Assembly: GCF_022760925.1 (NCBI RefSeq)
Contig: NZ_JAKTNT010000023.1
Coordinates: 1-32,161, forward strand
Origin: Thermus hydrothermalis
GTDB taxonomy: Bacteria; Deinococcota; Deinococci; Deinococcales; Thermaceae
Length of the DNA: 32,161 bases
Reading direction: 5' to 3'
A model generated the notes under the pieces. It was given only the letters and a program-made list of their open reading frames with translations. It did not search any database and had not been told where the DNA came from. The position numbers and the translations under genes are program-made. Positions 7,167 to 14,638 of this stretch are shown here, in pieces; positions within the stretch are counted from its first letter, which is position 1; every line of letters starts with the position of its first letter.

Positions 7167-9666
7167 GGCCCACCTCCGAGGCTAGGAGCTCCAGCCCCCG
7201 TACCACGATGCGCCCCGCGCTCCAGTCGTCCAACGCCTCCACCACCTCTCGGGCGATGGCCCGAGGGTCGCCAGCCCCGTTGATGTGGATGTGCACGGTT
7301 GTGGGGGCAGCGTTCATGGGCGAAACAACTCTCTGCGGGGCTAGAGCGTGAGGAGCTTGGAGTTTGGGGGGTTGGATCTGAGGAACCCGGATTGGAACCT
7401 GGACCTGAGGAACCTGGATTTGAGGAATCTGGACTTGGGGAGCTTGGACCTGGGGGGCAAGTTGAACACGAGTCGCACGAACAAGCTGGGTTACAGCCTG
7501 CTCCACCGGTCCTGTTTGGCCCAGACCAAGGCCGAGCCCCGCCACCGCCGCCAAGCCGATGCGGTAGAACTCCCGGCTCGGGGAACGGATACCCAGCGCA
7601 TCCCGGGCCCCCTGGCCGATGGCCCCGGCGATGCGCTTCCCCCACTCGTAGGTCTGGCGGACCGCACTTCCCGCCACTTCCAGCCCCTTCAGGATCAGGT
7701 CACCGCCTGGCACAGAGCGCACCACCGACTTCAACCCCTCCACAAAGCGGCCCCCCGCCCCACGCACGGCCTCCGCGATGCGGCCCGGGAGGCCCCTGAA
7801 CCACTCCACCACTCCCCGGTAGAGGGACGAGAGGGCTGTCCGCACCCTCCCCGCGGCGCTAGAAACGCGCTCGCGGAGGGCGGCCCAGGCGTTTGAGACG
7901 GCCTCGGTGATCCTCCCCCACGCCCCGGAAACCGCCGCCACCACGGAGGACCACGCCCCGCTCGCCCAGGCCGCGATCCTCTGCCAGGTCGCCGAGGCCG
8001 CGCCGGAGACGGACGTCCAGAGGTTAGCGAAGAATCCCCTGATCTTGTCCCAGTTGCGGATGATGTAGCCCACGGCAAACGCCGCCGCCGTAGCCACCAG
8101 CCCCCAGGGGGTGGCCAGCCGGAGGATGGTCAGCGCCCCCATGCCCAAGCGAGCCAGCATGGGCCCCATGCTGGAAGCCGCGGCCATCATGGTGGCTCGG
8201 TGGGCCACGGCGTAGCGCATGGCGGCCAACGCCACACGGCCAAACCACAGCACCGATAGCCCACCCCAGCGCACCACGCTTCCCGCCATGCCCAGGGTGA
8301 GGAGGTTGAGAAGCCGCCACGCTCCGGCCAAGGCGATGCCCATGCCGATGAGCCGGAAGCCAGAAGCGGTGGAAGCCTCCATGCCGCCCGCAGTGCCCCC
8401 TAGCGCTTGGGCCACGGCGTTTAGAACGGGGGCCACGGTTTGGGCCACGCTTTGAGCGGCTCGGATGCCGTCCATGACCCCGCGCCACGTCTCCACGATG
8501 GCGGGGCGGATGCGCTGCCACGCCAGGCTCACCTGGGTAATCGTGCGCTCCACGCTGTCCAGGAAGCGGTTCAGGTTGGCTTCGGCCCTCGAGGGGTCGG
8601 TGGCGTCGGCGAGGCTACCAAACACGCTCCTAAACGCCCCGCCGATGTAGCGCTCCAGCATGGCCTTCAGCCGGGCCCCGACTCGTCCCTCGGGGTCCGT
8701 GAGGGTCACGAGGTTCTGCAACAGGCCCCGAACGGGGGCGGGGTTGATGTCCATGAACAGGTCCAGGGAGCGGGAGCGGAGCGTGGACCAGAGGCCCGTG
8801 ATGGACTGGCTCGCCAGGAGCTTCATCAGCCTCCCGAGCTCCCCCCCGGACACGGAGTCGCGTAGGGCCTCCATGACGGCCACGATGCCCAGGTCGGCGG
8901 AGATGCGCCCGGCCTCCTGCAGCTTCTGGACCTGCTCCACCGTTACCCCGAGCCGCCTAGCCAGCACCTCGTAGACCTTGCCCAGGGGCACCCCAGCTTC
9001 GGCCAGCTGGTTTAGCTCCTCGCCTTGCAACCTCTGTCTACTTTTAATCTGCGTGAAGGCGAGGAGGACGCGGTCAATGATCTCCTTGCTGAACCCCTTG
9101 AGGGCCGCCAGGTCCCCAACGCCCTTCAGGACTACGGGGATCTCCACGGGCTTGAACCCGGCGGTGAGGAGGCGCTGGTAGGCGTCCACCACGTCCCGGG
9201 TCTCAAAGGGGGTGGCGGCGGCGAACCTGACCGCCTCCCGCATCATCCGCTCCGCCTCCTCGCGGCTGCCCAAAAGCGTCTGGAAGGCGATGAGGGTGTT
9301 CTCCTTAAACGAAACCGCGTCTATGACGAGCTTGGCCCCGTACCCCGCCGTCCCGGCGATGAGGAGGTTGCGGAGGTTGAAAACGCTGGAGGAGAGGGCG
9401 GCCATCTCCGCCCTGGCCCTGGCCGCCCCGGAGGCGAGGGCCGCGAACCCTCCTCGGGCCGCCCCGACTCCGGCCAGGGCGTAGCTCAGCCCCCGAGCGG
9501 CGAGGGCGGCGCTGCCGAACTGGCGGGCCATGCCCGCGCTGGCCGCGCGGGCGGCGGAGGTAGCCCCCACCACCGCCCGCTGGAACTCCCGCACCTGCCT
9601 GACGGCGGCGGTGAGCCCAGCCACCTGGGCGCGAAGCTCAAAGATCCATTGGAAGCGGTTATCCAC
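7156..9666 (-). CDS. tail tape measure protein
   Basis: An 836-residue tape measure that sets tail length. Residues about 105-250 carry the conserved tape-measure domain (IAFQTLLGSREEAERMM, AATPFETRDVVDAYQRLL and GEELNQLAEAGVPL). Hydrophobic helices lie near 430-540, then a Trp/Ala-rich helical stretch. The C-terminal region has a Pro-Gln-Val array (about 735-775). At the usual rough 1.5 angstrom per residue the tail would be about 125 nm. It starts at a GTG (9666) without an obvious Shine-Dalgarno; the TAA of the frameshifted chaperone overlaps this start, so coupling is likely. Confidence 0.93.
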   Translation of the reverse strand: MDNRFQWIFELRAQVAGLTAAVRQVREFQRAVVGATSAARAASAGMARQFGSAALAARGLSYALAGVGAARGGFAALASGAARARAEMAALSSSVFNLRNLLIAGTAGYGAKLVIDAVSFKENTLIAFQTLLGSREEAERMMREAVRFAAATPFETRDVVDAYQRLLTAGFKPVEIPVVLKGVGDLAALKGFSKEIIDRVLLAFTQIKSRQRLQGEELNQLAEAGVPLGKVYEVLARRLGVTVEQVQKLQEAGRISADLGIVAVMEALRDSVSGGELGRLMKLLASQSITGLWSTLRSRSLDLFMDINPAPVRGLLQNLVTLTDPEGRVGARLKAMLERYIGGAFRSVFGSLADATDPSRAEANLNRFLDSVERTITQVSLAWQRIRPAIVETWRGVMDGIRAAQSVAQTVAPVLNAVAQALGGTAGGMEASTASGFRLIGMGIALAGAWRLLNLLTLGMAGSVVRWGGLSVLWFGRVALAAMRYAVAHRATMMAAASSMGPMLARLGMGALTILRLATPWGLVATAAAFAVGYIIRNWDKIRGFFANLWTSVSGAASATWQRIAAWASGAWSSVVAAVSGAWGRITEAVSNAWAALRERVSSAAGRVRTALSSLYRGVVEWFRGLPGRIAEAVRGAGGRFVEGLKSVVRSVPGGDLILKGLEVAGSAVRQTYEWGKRIAGAIGQGARDALGIRSPSREFYRIGLAAVAGLGLGLGQTGPVEQAVTQLVRATRVQLAPQVQAPQVQIPQIQVPQVQVPIRVPQIQPPKLQAPHALAPQRVVSPMNAAPTTVHIHINGAGDPRAIAREVVEALDDWSAGRIVVRGLELLASEVGHDA

Positions 9667-10136
9667 GTTGGTCGGGGATGAGGGCCAGGTGGCTCGCGGC
9701 CTCCAGCATGGCCCCGGCCGCCGCCTCCGGGGAGCGCTCCCCCCTGCGGTAGGCTAAGAGGCACTTGGCGGCCAGGGCCACGTTCCGCTCTTTCAGAATC
9801 CGCTCGTAGACCTCAACCGAGCGGCGCCAGAAACCGGGCCTCCTCGTCCTGGGCCAGGGCGATGAGGTCGGCGGCGATGCGCGGCACGAGCCCAGGCCGC
9901 TGGCGAACGATCTCGGCGAACTCAGCCCTGGAGGGCTTCAGGAGGCAGTCCAGGACCAGAGTCTTCTGCGCCGCGTAGAGGTTCGCCCCCTCACGGGCGG
10001 CGGTGGCCACAAAGCGGCTGTACTCGGGCTCCTGGGGAGGGCGGAAGTACGCTCGCCCCCAGCGCCCCTCGGCCACGTAGACCTCCCCGTGCTCCAGGAG
10101 GAGGTCCTGCTCGTCTGCGGGTTTCAGCTCAGGCAT
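9659..10136 (-). CDS. tail assembly chaperone, +1 frameshift product (about 158 aa)
   Basis: The zero frame (9813-10136) ends after EEARFLAPLG. The +1 frame across that end reads EEARF-WRRSVEVYERILKERN and stays open with sensible protein sequence to a TAA at 9661-9659, exactly overlapping the GTG of the tape measure. The join is best placed at TTT C (9833-9830), where a Phe tRNA can slip from UUU to UUC. Paired chaperones made by frameshifting just before the tape measure are general in tailed phages (lambda G/GT is the model). The long form would carry 102 residues of the short form plus 56 new ones. Confidence 0.72.
9813..10136 (-). CDS. tail assembly chaperone, short form (Mu gp41 position)
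   Basis: A 107-residue acidic, helical protein between tail tube and tape measure. This is the G-type chaperone position; the protein should bind the tape measure during tail assembly and not be in the virion. No enzymatic motif is seen. Its last five codons overlap the +1 frame used for the longer form. Identification comes from position, size and the frameshift arrangement. Confidence 0.75.
   Translation of the reverse strand: MPELKPADEQDLLLEHGEVYVAEGRWGRAYFRPPQEPEYSRFVATAAREGANLYAAQKTLVLDCLLKPSRAEFAEIVRQRPGLVPRIAADLIALAQDEEARFLAPLG
9830..9833 (-). other. putative +1 programmed frameshift site (TTT C)
   Basis: Zero-frame codons CGG TTT CTG become CGG TTT (C) TGG. The P-site Phe tRNA can re-pair with UUC, its cognate codon, after a one-base forward slip. 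Only the +1 frame (equivalently -2) gives a long reading frame here; the -1 frame does not. A sequencing error is the alternative, but the position before the tape measure makes programming likely. Confidence 0.6.
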
Positions 10137-10146
10137 CTACCCCTCC

Positions 10147-10584
10147 TCACTTGGCCCGGAAGGGGGCCTTGGACCGGGGCAGGACCTCGAGGGCCTTCCC
10201 CTTGAGCTCCACCATCACCGGCTCAGCCCCCTTAGACACGCTCACGCTGCCGCCGCCCGTGGGCCGGAATGCGCGGATGAAGTCCACGGTGGTCTGCCCG
10301 TCCGTCCCGGCGTAGACCACCTGGATGTCCACCTCCTTGTCCTGGAAGCCGTTCCCCCACCGGTCCAAGAGTTGGTCGTAGATGTCCTTGGGAAGCTTTA
10401 CCGTGACCTCTACGGGCTCCACCATGCCCGGGGTGCGGGCCACCGGCTTGCCCCCCTTGTAGAGGTACTCTTCCTGGACCTCGGGGACGCTGTACTCCAC
10501 CTCGGCGTCCACAGGGATGGTCTCCCCGTCAATTATGAGCTCCACCGAGGAGAAGTCGTAGAGCTTGGTGTTCCTGACCTCCAT
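10147..10584 (-). CDS. tail tube protein (Mu gpM-like)
   Basis: A 145-residue beta-rich protein directly after the sheath gene, the tube position in contractile phages. ELIIDGETIPVDAEVEYSVPEVQ at the N-terminus and repeated strand patterns match tube proteins, which stack into the hexameric inner tube. It is 5 bp from the sheath gene, so the two are co-translated in bulk. Confidence 0.85.
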   Translation of the reverse strand: MEVRNTKLYDFSSVELIIDGETIPVDAEVEYSVPEVQEEYLYKGGKPVARTPGMVEPVEVTVKLPKDIYDQLLDRWGNGFQDKEVDIQVVYAGTDGQTTVDFIRAFRPTGGGSVSVSKGAEPVMVELKGKALEVLPRSKAPFRAK

Positions 10585-10589
10585 TCAGA

Positions 10590-12005
10590 TCACCCCACCT
10601 TCAGCGCCGGGTTCTCAAACCCGATCTCCACGCTGATGAACTTGGCGTAGCCCAGAGGGATGATGGCGATGGACACGGGGAGGCGGCGGGAAGAGAGGAT
10701 GTTCTCCGTGCGGTCCACCGTCACCCGTACGGCGGGCTGGCCCTCTATCTCGCTCACCTTCCCCTTCAGAGCCGCTCTGAGCATCCCCGCGATGTACCCT
10801 TCCACCCGCACCGCGTCCCGCTCGGCGATGCCCCCCGTGGCGGGGTCCACGCGGATGGACTCGTTCACGAACCTAAGCCCCGCCTGGTACGCCACGGTGC
10901 AGGCCAGGTCCATCACGGAGCGGTACTGGTCCAGCTCAAAATCGGAGCCCGGCGGGGCCATGAGGCGGCCCTGGGTGAGGTAGTACCCCGCGTAGGCGGG
11001 GTAGGTGCGGGCCGTGGTGAAGCGGGCCTCGTCTAGGCCAGGGGTCACGTACTCGTCCCGGTGGAGCCGGACCACGCCCACCAAAGGCCCCGAGGCCACC
11101 CGGCCCACGTCCTCCTGGGCCGGGCGGGCGGCCCTGCGCCCAGCCCATAGCCAGGAGATGGGTCTGCGGTGCACCCGCCCGGTGATGGGGCTGGCGATTT
11201 CGGCGTACCCAGCCCCCACGCCCACCCGCGTGGAAGCGAAGCTGGCCCAGTCAGTGCGGAGCTGGCTGTCCGACTTGTCCTCGGCGTCCAGAATAGCCCA
11301 GATGTAGCGGTGCTGCGTGGCCGCCTCAGTCATCCGGGCGTCCACCGCCGCGGCCACGGTGGGGGTAGCCGCCCCCACCACGTGCACGAACTGGTAGCGG
11401 AGTTGGGCTTGGGCAAAAAGGGCGTTCAGGGCGTTGTTCAGGTCGGTCAGGCTATAGCCGGGGGCGGTGGTGGTAAAGCGGAACTCGTCCCCCTGGACAA
11501 AAGAGGGTTCGGTGGCGCCGTTGGTGAAGGTGAGGGTGAGCCCCGTGCCGGGCAGGGTGTAGGTGCCCCCAGAGGGCACGGCGATTTCCGGGCTCCAGTT
11601 ATCTCCGCCGTCCAAGGAGTAGACGAAGGCGGCAGTCCCCCTGGCCCCGGTGCGGGTGATGCGCACCACCACCTCGTAAGCGTCCAGGGGGCTACCGCTT
11701 GCCGCCAGGGTACCCGTGCCCGTGCCCGTTTTGCTGATGGTGCCCACGGTGCCGGCCACGCTGGCGTTGACCCGGACGGCGTAGATGGCCCCCGCCCCCT
11801 GGGCGAAGGCCACGCCGATGGCCTCCAGGAGGGGGCCGGAGCCGAAGACCTCTTTGGCCCGCTTGGTGTCGGAGACAGCCACCACCTCGTTCACGGGCCC
11901 CTGGCTCGCCACGCCGATCTTGACGTGCACGCCCTCTCCCAGGGCCGGGAGGACGCCCAGGTTGCCGTCCTGGACGTTTATGGTCACGCCGGGCAGGTTA
12001 GCCAT
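10590..12005 (-). CDS. contractile tail sheath protein (DUF2586/Mu gpL-like)
   Basis: A 471-residue sheath subunit. It begins with the usual LPGVTINVQDG segment, has a variable beta insertion (about 85-180), and the C-terminal domain includes RFVNESIRVDPATGGIAERDAVRVEGYIAGML, which matches the conserved sheath core. Sheath contraction drives the tube into the host; this gene proves the phage is a myovirus. The ATG at 12005 has an excellent GGAGGTGATC upstream, suggesting high expression. Confidence 0.92.
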   Translation of the reverse strand: MANLPGVTINVQDGNLGVLPALGEGVHVKIGVASQGPVNEVVAVSDTKRAKEVFGSGPLLEAIGVAFAQGAGAIYAVRVNASVAGTVGTISKTGTGTGTLAASGSPLDAYEVVVRITRTGARGTAAFVYSLDGGDNWSPEIAVPSGGTYTLPGTGLTLTFTNGATEPSFVQGDEFRFTTTAPGYSLTDLNNALNALFAQAQLRYQFVHVVGAATPTVAAAVDARMTEAATQHRYIWAILDAEDKSDSQLRTDWASFASTRVGVGAGYAEIASPITGRVHRRPISWLWAGRRAARPAQEDVGRVASGPLVGVVRLHRDEYVTPGLDEARFTTARTYPAYAGYYLTQGRLMAPPGSDFELDQYRSVMDLACTVAYQAGLRFVNESIRVDPATGGIAERDAVRVEGYIAGMLRAALKGKVSEIEGQPAVRVTVDRTENILSSRRLPVSIAIIPLGYAKFISVEIGFENPALKVG

Positions 12006-12201
12006 TCCTGATCACCTCCCCCTGGGCCGCCTCAAGGGCAGCCTCGTACTCCTTGCGGGTCACCTCCTGCCCCAGGGCCCATCCCGCCTTCGTCTTGGCG
12101 GCGGCGAGGAGCCACCCTGGGGTGCCGAGCTCCCTAGCCCACTCCTCGTAGGGGCGCCGGGGCTCTTCCTGAACCTCTTGGGTCTCGTCCTTCCTAGGCA
12201 T
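11998..12201 (-). CDS. small protein before tail sheath (Mu gp38 position)
   Basis: A 67-residue acidic protein starting at the ATG at 12201, with GGAGGT 5 nt upstream and the stop of the previous gene just before it. The C-terminal half (W.LGQEVTRKEYEAALEAAQGEVI) is helical. Mu has a similarly small gene (gp38, DUF2635) directly before its sheath gene, so this is a positional counterpart. Its 3' end overlaps the sheath start by 8 bp. Function unknown. Confidence 0.7.
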   Translation of the reverse strand: MPRKDETQEVQEEPRRPYEEWARELGTPGWLLAAAKTKAGWALGQEVTRKEYEAALEAAQGEVIRNG

Positions 12202-12203
12202 AC

Positions 12204-12638
12204 TCAACCTCCGCACTGCATGGCTAACTGCTCCAGGACCACGTACTGCTCCTGCTCTTCCACCGGGGCCACCACCTCGAGGCCCAGCCGGTAGGCCACC
12301 CCCAGGGCGATGGCTCCCCCCTCCACCCACTCCCCGTCCCGCGGCTGGGCGAGGGTCCCAAGCCGCTTCCGCAACGCGGTGAGGACCTCCGCCAGCATCC
12401 CCTCCACGTCCGAGTAGGCGCTGGCCCAGAGGTAGAGGGAGAGGCGCACCCGCCGGGCGTAGAGGGGGCGGCCTGTGGGCGCGGGGAAGGTGTACTGGGT
12501 GGAGGCCTCCAGGGTCTCCCGCTCGGGCACCACCACCAGACGGGGCGGGTGGGCGTGCTCGTCCAGCCCGGCGAGCCCCACGTAGATGGGCACGGCGGGA
12601 AGCTCCTGGGCGAGGACCTGGATGAACTCCGCGATCAC
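12204..12638 (-). CDS. tail terminator/neck protein (Mu gp37-like position)
   Basis: A 144-residue protein read from a GTG at 12638 that overlaps the previous stop (GTGA), with GGAGG 7 nt upstream; the longer reading from 12656 is less likely. The pattern (short helix VIAEFIQVLAQELP, strands with RVRLSLYLWA, helix EGMLAEVLTALRKRL) resembles phage tail-terminator folds, which cap the tube and sheath. Position is that of Mu gp37 (DUF1834). Assignment is by fold pattern and order. Confidence 0.65.
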   Translation of the reverse strand: MIAEFIQVLAQELPAVPIYVGLAGLDEHAHPPRLVVVPERETLEASTQYTFPAPTGRPLYARRVRLSLYLWASAYSDVEGMLAEVLTALRKRLGTLAQPRDGEWVEGGAIALGVAYRLGLEVVAPVEEQEQYVVLEQLAMQCGG

Positions 12639-13162
12639 AGCTCGGCCTCCAACCACGCGGCGATGGCCTCGCGCATGCGCTCGGTGTACTCCCCGAGGTC
12701 GTACCCCTCGGGGAAGAAGGGCCGGGCGGGGAGCACCACCTGGCTAGCGGTGACCCACCGCCCCCTCCCACCCTTCCGCACTCCACGCCCCCCGGCCAGG
12801 CGGAAGCGGAGCCACCTGGCCCGGCGGGGGCGGATCACCGCCCCGAACTGGTGGGGGGCGGCGTAGCGCACGTTGGTCCCGATGGCGAACCCCCGAGCGG
12901 TGACGTTCTGGACGCTGAAGGAGCGGCGCAGGCGGCCCGTGTCCGAGAGGGTCTGCCCCCCCTCCAGCTGAGCCCGGAGAGAAGGCCGCCAGGGACGGCC
13001 CCAGGGGTCCGTGGCGGTGCGGAAGCGCTCCTGCAGGGCCGTCATGGCCCCTTCTGCCGCAGCGCGGGAGACCTCCCGCAGGGCCCCGGGCCGGGTGAGG
13101 CGGTCCAGGGCCCGGAGGAGGCGGGAAAGGCCACGAAAGTCCCCCCGTACGCTCACGGCCAC
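12635..13162 (-). CDS. virion morphogenesis / tail completion protein (Mu gpG, P2 gpS-like)
   Basis: A 175-residue protein with the family's clear signature: DPWGRPWRPS, LSDTGRLRRSFS, an IGTNVRYAAPHQFGA block and the C-terminal LPARPFF. These proteins finish the head-tail joining region or tail end. In Mu the gene lies near gpF, whereas here it sits after the DUF1320 connector, a local rearrangement also seen in many Mu-like prophages. Confidence 0.9.
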   Translation of the reverse strand: MAVSVRGDFRGLSRLLRALDRLTRPGALREVSRAAAEGAMTALQERFRTATDPWGRPWRPSLRAQLEGGQTLSDTGRLRRSFSVQNVTARGFAIGTNVRYAAPHQFGAVIRPRRARWLRFRLAGGRGVRKGGRGRWVTASQVVLPARPFFPEGYDLGEYTERMREAIAAWLEAEL

Positions 13163-13545
13163 CTCCGCTCGCGGGTCACGGCCTGGATGGCGGTGGAGGA
13201 AACCTCGGGGGTAGCGTCCTCTACCCCGGGGTCCACCTTCCCTGCGGCCACCCCCTCCAGCCAGCGGATGGCGTCCTCATAGCGCATGCGCAGGTTCTCC
13301 TGCCCGGGCCGGGTGGGGTCGTACCCCCTCCGGCTCATGAGGTCGTAGGCGGCGATGATGGCCGTCACCCGCACGAGCTCCCGCCCCCACGAGCGTAGTG
13401 GCAAAGAGTACCGCACCCGCAGGTAGGAGTCCACCAGGGCCGAAGCAGCTTCAAGCGCCGCGTACTGGTCCCCGGCATCCACCCCGGCCAGCGCCTGGGA
13501 AGGTAGCCCCAACGCCCGCAGATCGGCCAGCTCAGCGTAGGGCAT
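13153..13545 (-). CDS. head-tail connector, DUF1320 (Mu gp36-like)
   Basis: A 130-residue helical protein opening with MPYAELADLRALG and containing AALEAASALVDSYLRVRYSLPL and AAYDLMSRRGYDPTRPGQ, all typical of the DUF1320 connector group. It should form a ring under the portal. The ATG overlaps the end of the HhH gene by 14 bp. Confidence 0.9.
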   Translation of the reverse strand: MPYAELADLRALGLPSQALAGVDAGDQYAALEAASALVDSYLRVRYSLPLRSWGRELVRVTAIIAAYDLMSRRGYDPTRPGQENLRMRYEDAIRWLEGVAAGKVDPGVEDATPEVSSTAIQAVTRERRWP

Positions 13546-13759
13546 CGCGGATCTGCTCCAGGAGTTTGCGCCCGAGCCCCTTTATGGCCAGGAGCTCTTC
13601 GTCCGAAGCCGAGCGCACCGCCTCGAGGGTGCCGTACCCCGCCCCGAGCAGAAGCGCCCGCCCCGGGAAGTTCTCGGGGAGGGGGGTGGTGGGACTGGAG
13701 AGGGCTTGAGCTTCCTCCTCCCCCCCGTAGCGCCAGCGGCGGAACGCCGTCAAGCCCAT
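13532..13759 (-). CDS. small helix-hairpin-helix protein (Mu gp35 position)
   Basis: A 75-residue protein. Residues about 38-75 (LGAGYGTLEAVRSASDEELLAIKGLGRKLLEQI) have the helix-hairpin-helix pattern, as in RNA polymerase alpha C-terminal domains, with the IKGLG hairpin that contacts DNA backbone. It lies between capsid and connector, where Mu has gp35, also a small protein with a helical DNA-binding-like fold. It might bind the DNA end in the head or be a minor head protein. The domain is clear; the role is not. Confidence 0.75.
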   Translation of the reverse strand: MGLTAFRRWRYGGEEEAQALSSPTTPLPENFPGRALLLGAGYGTLEAVRSASDEELLAIKGLGRKLLEQIRDALR

Positions 13760-13767
13760 CCCTTACC

Positions 13768-14628
13768 TCACTGGGTGATAAGCCGCACCACCGTGGGCTT
13801 GTCGCTTCCCGGCAAGCGAGAATAGCGGTGGGCGGCATAGTAAACGTTCACCGCCACCACCGTGGAGTCGGCCAGGATGTCCTTGTCGGTCTCAACGGTG
13901 GGGGTGCCGTTGTACCACAGGGCCAGGGCCCCACGGCGCACGATGAGGGTCACGTACTTGGTGGGCGTGCCCGTAATGACAGGGGCCCGGTCGGAAACGA
14001 TGAGGGGAAGCCCCATCACCCGGGGCAGCCCACCCTGCTGGGCGTCCACGAAGATGGGTTGGCCCGTGGTGTCCTTGAGCTTGCGCAGGTCCGCCAACAC
14101 CTTGGAGTGGACAATGACGGCGGCCACGTCCACCTGAGCGTCCCCAAACTGGGCCAGGGCGTCCACGAGGGCGTCGTAGGTGATGGTGCCCGTGGATGCA
14201 TCCTGGGTGGCCACACCCCCGCCCGTGGTGCTGTTGGCGGCTTCCACCAGGGCCCGGTCAAACTCCCGCCGGGCCCCTTCCAGGATCTGGCGGGTAGCCT
14301 CGGCGTAGGGGTCGGCGTACATGGCGGCCAACTGCGCCCACGAGGTGACCTCAAACGCCTTCCCCGCCCGCTGCACCACGGCCTCCTCCGAGGTCATGGA
14401 GAGCTTGGTAACGGTAAGGGGCGCTCCTTCAGTCACCCGCTCAAACTCGCCCAGGATGCCGAAGTAGGGCACCTTCACCTTGTCCCCGCCGCGCACCCCA
14501 CCGGGTAGGGTGCGGCTTTCCACCACCGCATCCGTGCCGTAGAGGGCAATGCGGTTGGGCCACGCCCCGGCCACCGCGTCCGCCAAAACCTCCGGAATGA
14601 TCAGATCGGCCCGAGTCGTTGCAGGCAT
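13768..14628 (-). CDS. major capsid protein (HK97 fold)
   Basis: A 286-residue capsid protein directly after the protease/scaffold gene. Features of HK97-type capsids: N-terminal PATTRADLIIPEVLADAV, KVKVPYFGIL in the E-loop area, then EEAVVQRAGKAFEVTSWAQLA and a C-terminal region with an ADSTVVAVNVYYAAHRYSR strand. The ATG at 14628 is preceded by AGGAGGTAGAAG, a near-ideal ribosome site for an abundant protein. The first residues may be removed by the protease. Confidence 0.9.
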   Translation of the reverse strand: MPATTRADLIIPEVLADAVAGAWPNRIALYGTDAVVESRTLPGGVRGGDKVKVPYFGILGEFERVTEGAPLTVTKLSMTSEEAVVQRAGKAFEVTSWAQLAAMYADPYAEATRQILEGARREFDRALVEAANSTTGGGVATQDASTGTITYDALVDALAQFGDAQVDVAAVIVHSKVLADLRKLKDTTGQPIFVDAQQGGLPRVMGLPLIVSDRAPVITGTPTKYVTLIVRRGALALWYNGTPTVETDKDILADSTVVAVNVYYAAHRYSRLPGSDKPTVVRLITQ

Positions 14629-14638
14629 CTTCTACCTC

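Noticed and set aside
7343..7466. CRISPR or non-coding repeat array
   Set aside because: The 15-bp period keeps the tape-measure frame and codes a Pro-Gln-Val rod.
9486..9764. Separate gene between chaperone and tape measure
   Set aside because: Its sequence is Pro/Gly/Ser-rich shadow. The real coding signal in 9659-9830 is the +1 extension of the chaperone.
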